Shown: one piece after another, positions 8,562 through 16,226 of the stretch
How positions within the stretch are numbered: position 1 is the stretch's first letter
Layout of the letters: each line of letters opens with the position of its first letter
Source: an uncultured Lachnospiraceae bacterium
Lineage (GTDB): Bacteria; Bacillota; Clostridia; Lachnospirales; Lachnospiraceae
DNA length: 34,354 nt
NCBI GenBank assembly: GCA_902794095.1
Contig: CADBFZ010000016.1
Coordinates: 1 to 34,354, forward strand
Reading direction: 5' to 3'
Program-made: the position numbers and the translations under genes
The notes under the pieces: model-generated
Seen by the model: the letters and a program-made list of their open reading frames with translations, nothing else
Databases searched by the model: none
What the model was told of the DNA's origin: nothing

Positions 8562-9800
8562 TTGTATGAGATAAAAGAGTCCACAAAACCTAACGGAAAA
8601 GCAAGAATAATCGTAGTTGGCGTCGGCGGTGCCGGCAACAACGTTGTTGACAGAATGATAGAAGACAATGTCACAGGCGTTGAGTTTGTGGCTATGAATA
8701 CAGATCTCCAGGATCTTGAGCTTTCACTTGCTCCCGATAAAGTACCTCTCGGTGAGAAAGAGACTCAGGGACTTGGCGCAGGTGCCGATCCCGAAGTTGG
8801 TGAAAGAGCAGCTCAGGAAAGTGTTGATGAGATCAGAGAGCATATCAAAGATGCCAACATGCTGTTTATCGTATGCGGCATGGGCGGCGGAACCGGAACC
8901 GGTGCTGCACCCGTTATTGCACACGAAGCAAGAGACATGGGTATTCTTACCGTTGGTGTTATGACCACTCCTTTCTCAATCGAGAGAGCAGTTCGTAGAG
9001 AGAACGCAGAACTCGGTATCTCCAAGATCCGTGACGATCTTGATACCATTCTTGTAATTCCCAATGATAAATTGTTTAATTTGGCCAGCAAATCAACCCC
9101 CATCAAAGCAATGTTCAAACTTGCGGATGAGGTTGTTAAGCAGGCTGTTCGTGGTATCACCGATATTATCAATGAGGACGGAGATCTTAACCTCGACTTC
9201 GCAGATATCAAGAAGGCTATGAAGGATAAGGGTACTGCTCTTATCGGTATCGGAGAAGCTGAAGGTGAGGGCAGAGCATCCGCAGCTGTTAAGGCAGCAG
9301 TTGAGAGCAAGCTCCTCGATTCCAAGATCAATTCCGCAAGCGCAGTTATCGCAAACGTTGTCGGTAATGTTACTGCCGGTGATATACAGGAAGTTGATGA
9401 TTATCTCAAGGAACTCCTCGGAGACAGAGTTGAGTTCTTCCTTGGTATGCGTAGTGACGAGAGCCTCGGCGAGAAGCTCAGCGTTACCATCATCGCTACC
9501 GGTATCGACGATAACACTTCAATTCACGGAGGATTCGTTCCTCGCAGTGTTCCTTCAACTGCAAGCAAGTTCGGAACCAGCCACATCCCTCCCGTTGAAG
9601 CAGTTTCTTACAATCCTTCACCCGCAGCAACCGTTGCACCCAAGACCGGAATCAACGAGAGAAACGTTTCTCCCATCAGAACCGTTAATCCCGCAAGCCC
9701 CGCACCCGCACCTACCGGCGAGATTCCCGGGCTTAAGAGCAGGGTAAAGGACGTTCACATGGAAGTTCCTTCATTCCTTAGAAAAAAGAACGATGAATGA
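8562..9800 (+). CDS. ftsZ: Cell division GTPase FtsZ (TTG start)
   Basis: FtsZ is the tubulin-like GTPase that forms the cytokinetic ring. The 412-residue product has the nucleotide-binding VGVGGAGNNVV near the N-terminus and the tubulin signature GGGTGTG at residues 108-114. A long Pro/Ala/Ser-rich linker leads to the C-terminal peptide EVPSFLRKK, the docking site for FtsA, SepF or EzrA-type partners. The start must be TTG at 8562: AGGAGG (8548-8553) is well placed, the nearby ATG at 8566 is out of frame, and the next in-frame ATG would delete the nucleotide-binding loop. No ftsA is adjacent. The downstream unknown gene overlaps its stop by four bases. Confidence 0.98.
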   Translation: MYEIKESTKPNGKARIIVVGVGGAGNNVVDRMIEDNVTGVEFVAMNTDLQDLELSLAPDKVPLGEKETQGLGAGADPEVGERAAQESVDEIREHIKDANMLFIVCGMGGGTGTGAAPVIAHEARDMGILTVGVMTTPFSIERAVRRENAELGISKIRDDLDTILVIPNDKLFNLASKSTPIKAMFKLADEVVKQAVRGITDIINEDGDLNLDFADIKKAMKDKGTALIGIGEAEGEGRASAAVKAAVESKLLDSKINSASAVIANVVGNVTAGDIQEVDDYLKELLGDRVEFFLGMRSDESLGEKLSVTIIATGIDDNTSIHGGFVPRSVPSTASKFGTSHIPPVEAVSYNPSPAATVAPKTGINERNVSPIRTVNPASPAPAPTGEIPGLKSRVKDVHMEVPSFLRKKNDE

Positions 9801-10135
9801 TGATCGTACGTGAAGATATTTTGCCCATGGGATTTCTGAAGAAGTCAGATTATTCGGGTTCCTATGGTGGATTAAGATACAGACTTAACAAGATTACCAA
9901 AAAGTCGGTTTCGGATTCGGGAGAAGAGATCAAACAGGATGCACTCCTTTGCGAGATCTGGCCCGGACCGTTCAACTATCATACAACTCCCGAGGAGTCT
10001 AAGGAATCCGCAGAGTTTTCTTTTGACGAAGACGGAGTTACAGATGCCATATCTTGGATGAACGATAAACTTGCGGAAGATCCCGATAAATGGGAGAAAG
10101 CAGCCACCAACTGGAAGAGCTATTCCGCGGAATAA
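9797..10135 (+). CDS. Conserved-looking hypothetical protein coupled to ftsZ
   Basis: This soluble 112-residue protein has no recognised domain, no membrane segment and no cysteine pairs. It contains MGFLKKSDYSGSYGGLRYRL near residues 11-30, then an LLCEIWPGPFNYHTTPEE stretch and an acidic C-terminal half with AISWMNDKLAEDPDKW. From memory, similar short proteins with a WPGPF-type motif occur in Lachnospiraceae as unnamed hypotheticals; this needs a search. The ATG overlaps the ftsZ stop (ATGA), indicating translational coupling. An internal ATG at 9827 is an alternative start. It occupies the interval where sporulating relatives keep spoIIGA, sigE and sigG. Confidence 0.8.
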   Translation: MMIVREDILPMGFLKKSDYSGSYGGLRYRLNKITKKSVSDSGEEIKQDALLCEIWPGPFNYHTTPEESKESAEFSFDEDGVTDAISWMNDKLAEDPDKWEKAATNWKSYSAE

Positions 10136-10155
10136 CCGTTTTATAGGAGAAGGGT

Positions 10156-10611
10156 ATGAAGTGTCCTTATTGCGGAAGTGATGATACCAGAGTTATCGAT
10201 TCAAGACCTGCTGATGACAACTATTCCATCAGAAGGCGCAGAATCTGTGATAACTGCACGAAGCGCTTTACCACTTACGAGAAGGTAGAGACGATTCCTC
10301 TTATCATCATCAAGAAAGACAATAACAGAGAGACTTACGATCGTTCCAAGATCGAGTCCGGTGTTTTGAGAGCATGCCACAAGAGACCTGTAAGTGCTAC
10401 TCAGATCACTTCACTTGTTGACGAGGTCGAGAACGAAATCTCTACTCTTGAGGATAAGGAAATTCCTTCCCGCGTTATCGGTGAGATCGTTATGAAGAAG
10501 CTAAAGGATCTCGATGCCGTAGCGTATGTAAGATTTGCATCCGTTTACAGAGAGTTCAAGGATGTTGATTCCTTCATGGATGAGCTGAAAGGCTTCATTG
10601 GTAAGAAATAA
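10156..10611 (+). CDS. nrdR: Transcriptional repressor NrdR
   Basis: NrdR represses ribonucleotide reductase genes by sensing ATP/dATP. The 151-residue product has the four-cysteine zinc ribbon (C3, C6, C31, C34) with the characteristic VIDSRP and IRRRRICDNC sequences, followed by an ATP-cone domain from about residue 49 (IIKKDNNRETYDRSKI). Length and motifs match the family exactly. GGAGAAGGG precedes the start. Placement close to ftsZ is common in Clostridia. No NrdR boxes or nrd genes are visible in this window, so its targets lie elsewhere. Confidence 0.97.
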   Translation: MKCPYCGSDDTRVIDSRPADDNYSIRRRRICDNCTKRFTTYEKVETIPLIIIKKDNNRETYDRSKIESGVLRACHKRPVSATQITSLVDEVENEISTLEDKEIPSRVIGEIVMKKLKDLDAVAYVRFASVYREFKDVDSFMDELKGFIGKK

Positions 10612-10698
10612 TTCTTTTATCTGTCATCCGGTTAAAGATTTGCCGATTTGTGTCGATATATATTTCACAGGGCGTTTGTTTGACACGGAGGTCAGCAT

Positions 10699-11067
10699 AT
10701 GAGAATAGGCGAAGGTTTCGATTACTCGAGAGTATATAATGATCTGTCATCCATAAGACTTCGTGATACTTTATCCGAAGTAAAGCCGGTTCAGGAAGAG
10801 GTTAAGCCTGCGGAAGCGCCTAAGGCAAGCCTTGAAGAACAGGTTGCAGCCCGCCCCGGTAAGCTTATCGGACTTGAGGATATCTCACTATCCTTCAATA
10901 AGAACGATGATTTCGATCTTATCGGAACCACAAGTGATATCACCAATCTCGATATCGAAAAGGCTGTATCCATTTCCAAGAGAGATGACATATTAAACAG
11001 CTACCGTGCTTCCGAAACTCAGGTTCCGGTATATGCCGGAGAAGAGGGAATGGTAATCGCTAAGTAA
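10699..11067 (+). CDS. Small hypothetical protein
   Basis: The 122-residue product has no membrane segment or recognised domain. It has a variable, Pro/Glu/Ala-rich middle (VKPVQEEVKPAEAPKASLEEQ, about residues 30-50) and a more ordered-looking C-terminal part with EDISLSFNKNDDFDLIG and LDIEKAVSISKRDDIL. I recall similar C-terminal motifs in small Lachnospiraceae proteins, sometimes near motility genes, but cannot confirm this here. GGAGGT (10687-10692) is a good ribosome binding site. It is followed by a strong terminator, so it is either monocistronic or the end of the ftsZ-nrdR unit. Confidence 0.75.
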   Translation: MRIGEGFDYSRVYNDLSSIRLRDTLSEVKPVQEEVKPAEAPKASLEEQVAARPGKLIGLEDISLSFNKNDDFDLIGTTSDITNLDIEKAVSISKRDDILNSYRASETQVPVYAGEEGMVIAK

Positions 11068-11086
11068 AATCAATGACAAATACTTA

Positions 11087-11116
11087 AGAGAACAGGTTAA
11101 AACCTGTTCTCTTTTT
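11087..11116 (+). terminator. Intrinsic terminator after the 122-residue gene
   Basis: AGAGAACAGGTT (11087-11098) and AACCTGTTCTCT (11101-11112) form a perfect inverted repeat with a run of T residues at its end. The top of the stem must open to form a loop. Confidence 0.93.
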
Positions 11117-11204
11117 CTTTTCTAAATCCCCTGCGTGATTTATAATGTTTTTGGTTTTTTATGAGTATTTGTGGTCTTAACGGACCCGGGAAAAGGAGTA
11201 TGAT

Positions 11205-12818
11205 ATGGAGACTAAAAGGAAAGAATTTTCAAGAACGGTTAACATTATCGCCTTGACACTTGTCGTGGTAGTAATGGTTGTTGCGGCATTTGTCACTGAT
11301 GCGGATACGGTTCAGATGAGCTTCTGGGCCCTTGTTCCTCCTATCATAGCCATTGTCCTGGCACTGATCACCAAGGAAGTTTACAGTTCGCTTTTCATCG
11401 GAATGGTTGCCGGAGCTCTCCTTTATTCCGGATACAACTTTGAAGGAACCGTTAATCACGTATTTGTAGACGGAATAATCGCCGTTTTGTCAGATGCATA
11501 TAATGTAGGAATCCTTGTATTCCTCGTTCTCTTAGGCGTTATGGTATCTCTTATGAACCGCGCCGGCGGAAGTGCAGCATTCGGCGAATGGGCATCAGCT
11601 CATATCAAAACAAGAGTGGGTGCACAGCTTGCTACGATTCTTCTGGGAATCCTTATTTTCATAGATGACTATTTTAACTGCCTTACCGTAGGCTCTGTTA
11701 TGAGGCCTGTTACCGATAAGCACAAGATCTCAAGAGCAAAGCTTGCTTATCTGATTGACTCAACAGCAGCTCCCATTTGTATTATCGCACCTGTTTCATC
11801 TTGGGCTGCAGCTGTTTCGGGATTTGTACCCGGTGAAACAAACGGTATTGCACTTTTCGTATCAACAATTCCCTATAACTTCTATGCACTTCTTACCATA
11901 GCTATGATGATCGCTCTTGCGGTATCACAGAGAGATTTCGGTCCTATGGCTGTTCATGAAAAGAATGCTATTGAAAAAGGTGATCTGTTTACTACTCCCG
12001 ACAGACCTTATGCCGATGCGGCTGATAACAAGGTCAGCACAAAGGGCAAGGTTATTGACCTCGTAATTCCCGTTATTGCACTTGTTGTTTGCTGTGTTAT
12101 CGGAATGATCTATACAGGCGGATTTTTCTCGGGTGAGACATTTATCGATTCATTTGCAAATTCAGATGCATCCGTAGGACTTGTATTCGGTTCATTCTTC
12201 GGACTTCTGATCACTATCATTCTGTATCTGTGCAGAAGAGTACTCAGCTTCAAAGAATGTATGGAGTGTATCCCCGAGGGCTTCAAATCAATGGTAGCTC
12301 CCATTCTTATCCTTACCTTTGCTTGGTCACTTAAGGCCATGACCGATTCACTCGGTGCCAAGGAATATGTTGCAGAACTTGTAAATAATTCAGCTTCCGG
12401 ATATATGAGCCTTCTTCCCGCAATTATCTTCCTGATCGCAGTATTTCTCTCATTTGCAACCGGTACTTCATGGGGAACCTTCGGTATCCTTATCCCCATC
12501 GTTGTAAGTGTGTTTGAAAATGTTGATTACACCATGATGATTATCTCCATGAGTGCATGTATGGCAGGTGCCGTATGCGGAGACCACTGCTCACCCATAT
12601 CTGATACAACCATTATGAGTTCCGCAGGCGCTCAGAGTAATCACCTGAACCATGTATCAACTCAGATTCCTTACGCACTTTCCTGCGCATTTGTTTCATG
12701 CATTTGCTATTGCATCGCAGGTTATGCCAAGAATCCCGTACTGCCTCTCATCGTGGGAATCGCAGTGATGTTCGGTATTGCATTTATCCTCAAAAATAAC
12801 TCAAAGCAGACCGCTTAA
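11205..12818 (+). CDS. nhaC: NhaC-family Na+/H+ antiporter
   Basis: This 537-residue polytopic membrane protein exchanges Na+ for H+ in the NhaC family. Support comes from FIDDYFNCLTVGSVMRPVTD in the first half, APICIIAPVSSWAA, the ATGTSWGTFGILIPI segment, and the diagnostic GDHCSPISDTTIMSSAG near the C-terminus. AAGGAG precedes the start. The substrate could instead be an organic exchange pair, since some NhaC relatives move malate or lactate. Its stop is immediately followed by the nifS ATG with no gap, an unexpected coupling of an ion antiporter with tRNA thiolation genes. A TATAAT at 11141-11146 may serve as its promoter, but no clear -35 is visible. Confidence 0.92.
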   Translation: METKRKEFSRTVNIIALTLVVVVMVVAAFVTDADTVQMSFWALVPPIIAIVLALITKEVYSSLFIGMVAGALLYSGYNFEGTVNHVFVDGIIAVLSDAYNVGILVFLVLLGVMVSLMNRAGGSAAFGEWASAHIKTRVGAQLATILLGILIFIDDYFNCLTVGSVMRPVTDKHKISRAKLAYLIDSTAAPICIIAPVSSWAAAVSGFVPGETNGIALFVSTIPYNFYALLTIAMMIALAVSQRDFGPMAVHEKNAIEKGDLFTTPDRPYADAADNKVSTKGKVIDLVIPVIALVVCCVIGMIYTGGFFSGETFIDSFANSDASVGLVFGSFFGLLITIILYLCRRVLSFKECMECIPEGFKSMVAPILILTFAWSLKAMTDSLGAKEYVAELVNNSASGYMSLLPAIIFLIAVFLSFATGTSWGTFGILIPIVVSVFENVDYTMMIISMSACMAGAVCGDHCSPISDTTIMSSAGAQSNHLNHVSTQIPYALSCAFVSCICYCIAGYAKNPVLPLIVGIAVMFGIAFILKNNSKQTA

Positions 12819-13994
12819 ATGATCTATTTAGATAACGCAGCCACAACCAAAATCGAAGACGTATCTTTTAATGCCATGCTCCCCTTTTTAAAAGAGGAGT
12901 ATGGCAATGCTTCTGCTGTTTATGAGATAGCACGTCGTTCCAAGAAAGCAGTCTTTGAAGCCAGAAAACAGTGTGCATCCCTGATAGGCGCCATGCCATC
13001 AGAGATTTTTTTTACGTCCGGCGGAACCGAGTCCGACAACTGGGCTCTATGCGGTGCGTACGAATCCTTCCGGAAAAAGAATACGGATAAGGAAAAGTCC
13101 GGGCATATCATCACGACTGCCATAGAGCATCATGCGATACTTCATACTGCGGAGTATCTTGAAAGCCTGGGAGTTTCGGTTACATATCTTAAACCGGATA
13201 AAGAAGGTTTTATTTCACCGGAGCAGGTAACCGGTGCACTTTGCGATGATACATTTCTCGTATCCGTTATGACGGCAAACAATGAGATCGGAACCATTGA
13301 ACCTGTCCGTGAGATAGCAGATGCGGTCAAGTCACTTAGAAAAGATGTACTTATTCATACTGATGCGGTTCAGGCATTCGGTCAGATAGGTCTACAGGAT
13401 ATTTCAAAACATGTGGATCTTCTTTCTGCAAGCTCACATAAACTTGGCGGGCCCAAAGGTGTGGGTATGCTTTTTGTAAGGGATGGAGTTAAATTCTCAC
13501 CCTATATCAGAGGCGGAATGCAGGAAAGCGGAAGAAGAGCCGGCACTGAAAATGTTGCAGGCATTGCAGGATTTGGAGCAGCTGCAGAGTACTCTTTTGC
13601 AGGATTAGATGCAAAAATCTCCGCAGAAACGGCGCTTCGTGACAGAATGATTGCCAAACTTGCAGATATAACAGATGTTATTGTTAATGGAGCATATTCC
13701 GAAGGGAATTTCTCAAGAAGGCTTCCCGGAAATGTTTCGGTATGTATAAAGGGCATCGAAGGTGAATCCGCGCTAATTATGCTGGATCAAAAAGGCATAT
13801 GTGCATCCAGCGGATCGGCTTGTGCTTCGGGTGCAAGAGAACCGTCCCATGTACTTAAAGCAATCGGAAGAGCGGATGATGAGGCCAAGGGATCACTCAG
13901 GTTTACTTTGTCCGCACACAATACGGAAGAAGAGATAGATACGGCAGTGGAAGTATTAAAAGATATAGTAGGCAGATTAAGGAGCAGAGGATGA
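12819..13994 (+). CDS. nifS: Cysteine desulfurase (NifS/IscS family)
   Basis: This PLP enzyme removes sulfur from L-cysteine as a protein persulfide. The 391-residue product begins MIYLDNAATTK, binds PLP through Lys208 in SSHKLGGPKG, and has the active cysteine Cys335 in SGSACASG. The flexible short active-site loop places it in group I. Its stop overlaps the mnmA start (ATGA). In Bacillus subtilis the paired desulfurase YrvO next to MnmA supplies sulfur for 2-thiouridine in tRNA, and the same partnership is the likely role here. No iscU or suf genes are adjacent, arguing against a dedicated Fe-S role. The ATG directly abuts the nhaC stop. Confidence 0.95.
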   Translation: MIYLDNAATTKIEDVSFNAMLPFLKEEYGNASAVYEIARRSKKAVFEARKQCASLIGAMPSEIFFTSGGTESDNWALCGAYESFRKKNTDKEKSGHIITTAIEHHAILHTAEYLESLGVSVTYLKPDKEGFISPEQVTGALCDDTFLVSVMTANNEIGTIEPVREIADAVKSLRKDVLIHTDAVQAFGQIGLQDISKHVDLLSASSHKLGGPKGVGMLFVRDGVKFSPYIRGGMQESGRRAGTENVAGIAGFGAAAEYSFAGLDAKISAETALRDRMIAKLADITDVIVNGAYSEGNFSRRLPGNVSVCIKGIEGESALIMLDQKGICASSGSACASGAREPSHVLKAIGRADDEAKGSLRFTLSAHNTEEEIDTAVEVLKDIVGRLRSRG

Positions 13995-15085
13995 GCAAGA
14001 CCGTAGTTGTAGGTATGAGCGGCGGTGTTGATTCATCGGTTTGCGCATATCTGTTAAAAGAACAGGGATACAATGTAATAGGCGTAACGATGCAGATCTG
14101 GCGTCCGGAGAATGCATGCGATGTTTCGGACAACGGCGGATGCTGCGGACTGTCTGCGGTTGATGATGCAAGGCGTGTTGCTGATTGCATAGGTATTCCT
14201 TATTACGTAATGGACTTCAGGAGTGAATTCCAGAAGTGGGTCATCGATCATTTCGCGGCTCAGTATGTAAAGGGCCTTACTCCGAATCCATGCATAGAAT
14301 GCAACAGGCATGTTAAGTGGGAAGCACTTCTTAAGAAGGCCCGCGATATCGGTGCGGATTATCTTGCAACTGGTCACTATGCAAGGATCATGCAGCTTGA
14401 AAACGGAAGGTATTCGATCTCCGCATCAAAGACTGCCGCAAAGGATCAGACTTACGCTTTATATGCACTGACCCAGGATCAGCTTGCGCATACTCTTTTG
14501 CCTATAGGTGAATATGAAAAGGGTGATGTGCGTAAGATTGCAGAAGAAGCGGGACTTCCTGTTGCGCACAAGAAGGATTCGCAGGAGATCTGTTTTGTAC
14601 CCGATGGGGATTACGCATCATTTATTGAAAAAGAAGACGGGGTAACGGTTCCGGGACCCGGAGATTTTGTTACGCCTTCAGGTGAGTTTATAGCAAAGCA
14701 CAAGGGAATCACTCATTACACGATTGGTCAGAGAAGAGGACTTGGTGTTCCTGCGGGTGAGAGGATTTATGTAACAGATATTGATCCTGCAACGGATAAG
14801 GTTACGCTGGGTTCTAACGATGATCTGATGACATCAGTGGTTTCGGCTAATGATTTACGCTGGATGGGAATTGAAGGTGTAGGTGACGGAGAGCGCGTTA
14901 GGGTTAAGGCGAAGATCAGGTACAATCATCCGGGTGAGACGGGATATCTTGAAAGTGCGGGAGACGGACTTGTGAAGGTCACCTTCGACAAGCCGGTCAG
15001 AGCTGCAGCACCCGGGCAAGCTCTTGTTTTCTATGATGAATCAGGAACTTATATCTACGGCGGCGGCACCATCATAAAGACCTGA
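13991..15085 (+). CDS. mnmA: tRNA-specific 2-thiouridylase MnmA
   Basis: MnmA makes 2-thiouridine at wobble position 34 of tRNA-Lys, -Glu and -Gln. The 364-residue product has the PP-loop GMSGGVDSS (residues 8-16), the catalytic Cys101 in NPCIEC and the second active cysteine Cys201 in SQEICFVPDGDY. It also has the GQRRGLGV motif of the central domain and a C-terminal beta-barrel. It uses the sulfur relay from the upstream desulfurase, with which it is translationally coupled. The stop is six bases before the first large palindrome, and no conventional terminator is seen between them. Confidence 0.97.
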   Translation: MSKTVVVGMSGGVDSSVCAYLLKEQGYNVIGVTMQIWRPENACDVSDNGGCCGLSAVDDARRVADCIGIPYYVMDFRSEFQKWVIDHFAAQYVKGLTPNPCIECNRHVKWEALLKKARDIGADYLATGHYARIMQLENGRYSISASKTAAKDQTYALYALTQDQLAHTLLPIGEYEKGDVRKIAEEAGLPVAHKKDSQEICFVPDGDYASFIEKEDGVTVPGPGDFVTPSGEFIAKHKGITHYTIGQRRGLGVPAGERIYVTDIDPATDKVTLGSNDDLMTSVVSANDLRWMGIEGVGDGERVRVKAKIRYNHPGETGYLESAGDGLVKVTFDKPVRAAAPGQALVFYDESGTYIYGGGTIIKT

Positions 15086-15091
15086 ATAGGT

Positions 15092-15251
15092 ACGAGCATC
15101 GCGGTCAACAATATTTTGCCGTGCACGCGCCTCTCGGCTCCGCATTTTCCCGTAGCAGTACTAAATTCGAACTGCGCAGAGCTTGTTCTCATTAAGTACT
15201 GACGGGAAAATAAGGGTGCACTTACAAAATATTGTTGCCCACGTTGCTCTG
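15092..15251 (+). repeat. Large imperfect palindrome 1 (about 160 bp)
   Basis: Nested arms pair along the whole element. GAGCA (15094-15098) pairs with TGCTC (15245-15249). CAACAATATTTTG (15106-15118) is the exact reverse complement of 15225-15237. GTGCAC occurs at 15121 and 15216. ATTTTCCCGT (15144-15153) pairs with ACGGGAAAAT (15202-15211), and CAGTACT (15156-15162) with AGTACTG (15195-15201). Mismatched internal loops separate these blocks. No ORF, transposase or U-tract is present. Its core resembles the core of element 2 in reverse orientation. It may be a structured RNA or a mobile palindromic element. Confidence 0.85.
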
Positions 15252-15290
15252 TTTTATACATGTTTATGTATGCAAAAGATTCGTTACTAA

Positions 15291-15445
15291 GGCGGCACAG
15301 GTGATGAAGATTTCAAAAGCGGACCCTTGTTTTGTCGTCGGTACTTAATGAATGCGAGCTGTGCGAAGCATGAGTTTAGTACCGCTACGGCAAAACGCGG
15401 AGACGCGAGTCGTGTCCGCGTTGAAACTTCATCGACTGCGACGCC
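15291..15445 (+). repeat. Large imperfect palindrome 2 (about 155 bp)
   Basis: GATGAAG-TTTCAA-GCGGAC (15303-15324) pairs with GTCCGCG-TTGAAA-CTTCATC (15414-15433). TTTTGTCGTCGGTAC around 15330-15344 pairs with GTACCG and the CGGCAAAAC region (15379-15396). The outer ends GGCG and CGCC close the element. The reverse complement of its core (15339-15384) aligns closely with the core of element 1 (15155-15201): both show GTACTAAA, a GC-rich centre and TCATTAAGTAC. It stops six bases before the trmO ribosome binding site. Confidence 0.83.
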
Positions 15446-15460
15446 TGTTTGAAGGAAATC

Positions 15461-16132
15461 ATGAAGAGAATTGCAACGTATAAAAGTTCATTACCTGAAA
15501 AGTTTGGGGTGCCGAGGCAGAGTGGACTCGCGCCTCATCTTATTGGTACGATAGTGTTTGAGAAGGAGTTCTCGGATCCGGATGCGTTTGATGGATTGGA
15601 GGAGTTCGAGAGGTTATGGATCATCTGGAAATTTGATGTAAAAGAGGATGATTCGTTTCGTGCGAAGGTAAGGCCTCCGAGGCTTGGCGGTAACACTTAT
15701 ATGGGGGTGTTCGCTACGCGTTCTCCTTTCAGGCCGAATCACCTGGGCCTTACTTGCGTGAAGATTGAAGAGATACGCAAGAATGATGAAGGCTTGATGG
15801 AGATAGCAGTATCCGGCGCAGATATGACAGACGGAACGGAAGTTTATGATGTGAAGCCGTATCTGCCGTACGCCGATGCATATCCGGATGTGAAAGGCGG
15901 CTTTGCTCAGAAAGAAGAAAACCTGGGGCATATACTTGAGGTAAATATGCCGGATGAAATACGTTCTCTTTTTGCGGATGAAGAGGTCAGAGGTCTGATA
16001 GAGATATTATCACTGGATCCCAGGCCTTCATATCAGAACGATCCGGACAGAATCTATGGTCTGTCATATGCGGGACGCAATATAAAATTCATAGTTTCGG
16101 ACGGGATTCTTCAAGTGATTGATGCTTCTTGA
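15461..16132 (+). CDS. trmO: tRNA (t6A37-N6)-methyltransferase TrmO-like protein
   Basis: TrmO (YaeB/TsaA/VirR family) methylates t6A37 to m6t6A in threonine tRNAs using SAM. The product has the family motifs EKFGVPRQSGL, a central PPRLGGNTYMGVFATRSPFRPNHLGL and VYDVKPYLPYAD. The C-terminal extension with DPRPSYQ and YGLSYAGRNIKF matches the longer bacterial form. ATG 15461 is preferred over TTG 15449, because GAAGGA (15451-15456) precedes it and the family begins close to the IA(T/Y) motif. This gives about 223 residues. It follows mnmA at some distance, grouping two anticodon-loop modification genes, but the palindromes fill the gap. Confidence 0.92.
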   Translation: MKRIATYKSSLPEKFGVPRQSGLAPHLIGTIVFEKEFSDPDAFDGLEEFERLWIIWKFDVKEDDSFRAKVRPPRLGGNTYMGVFATRSPFRPNHLGLTCVKIEEIRKNDEGLMEIAVSGADMTDGTEVYDVKPYLPYADAYPDVKGGFAQKEENLGHILEVNMPDEIRSLFADEEVRGLIEILSLDPRPSYQNDPDRIYGLSYAGRNIKFIVSDGILQVIDAS

Positions 16133-16183
16133 ATTTGGTATTTGCTCTGTAAGCTTCAAAATCTTATACATAGAAAGCATAAT

Positions 16184-16224
16184 TATACCTGCTTGACGTA
16201 TACACGTGAGGCAGGTATATTTTT
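16184..16224 (+). terminator. Hairpin terminator/operator between trmO and higB
   Basis: TATACCTGC (16184-16192) and GCAGGTATA (16211-16219) form perfect 9-bp arms. The inside also folds (ACGT-ATAC-ACGT), giving a nearly continuous stem followed by TTTTTC. It can terminate trmO transcription. It also reaches the toxin start codon and could serve as a HigA operator. The two roles are not exclusive. Confidence 0.7.
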
Positions 16225-16226
16225 CT

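Noticed and set aside
8813..9331. Minus-strand ORF of 172 codons inside ftsZ
   Set aside because: Antisense shadow of ftsZ with Ser/Ile/Leu bias and no family resemblance.
11117..11204. Riboswitch before nhaC
   Set aside because: The leader after the TATAAT at 11141 is short and shows no conserved riboswitch blocks or stable hairpin.
15086..15448. CRISPR array or insertion sequence in the mnmA-trmO gap
   Set aside because: The structures are two nested inverted repeats, not short direct repeats with spacers, and there is no transposase ORF.
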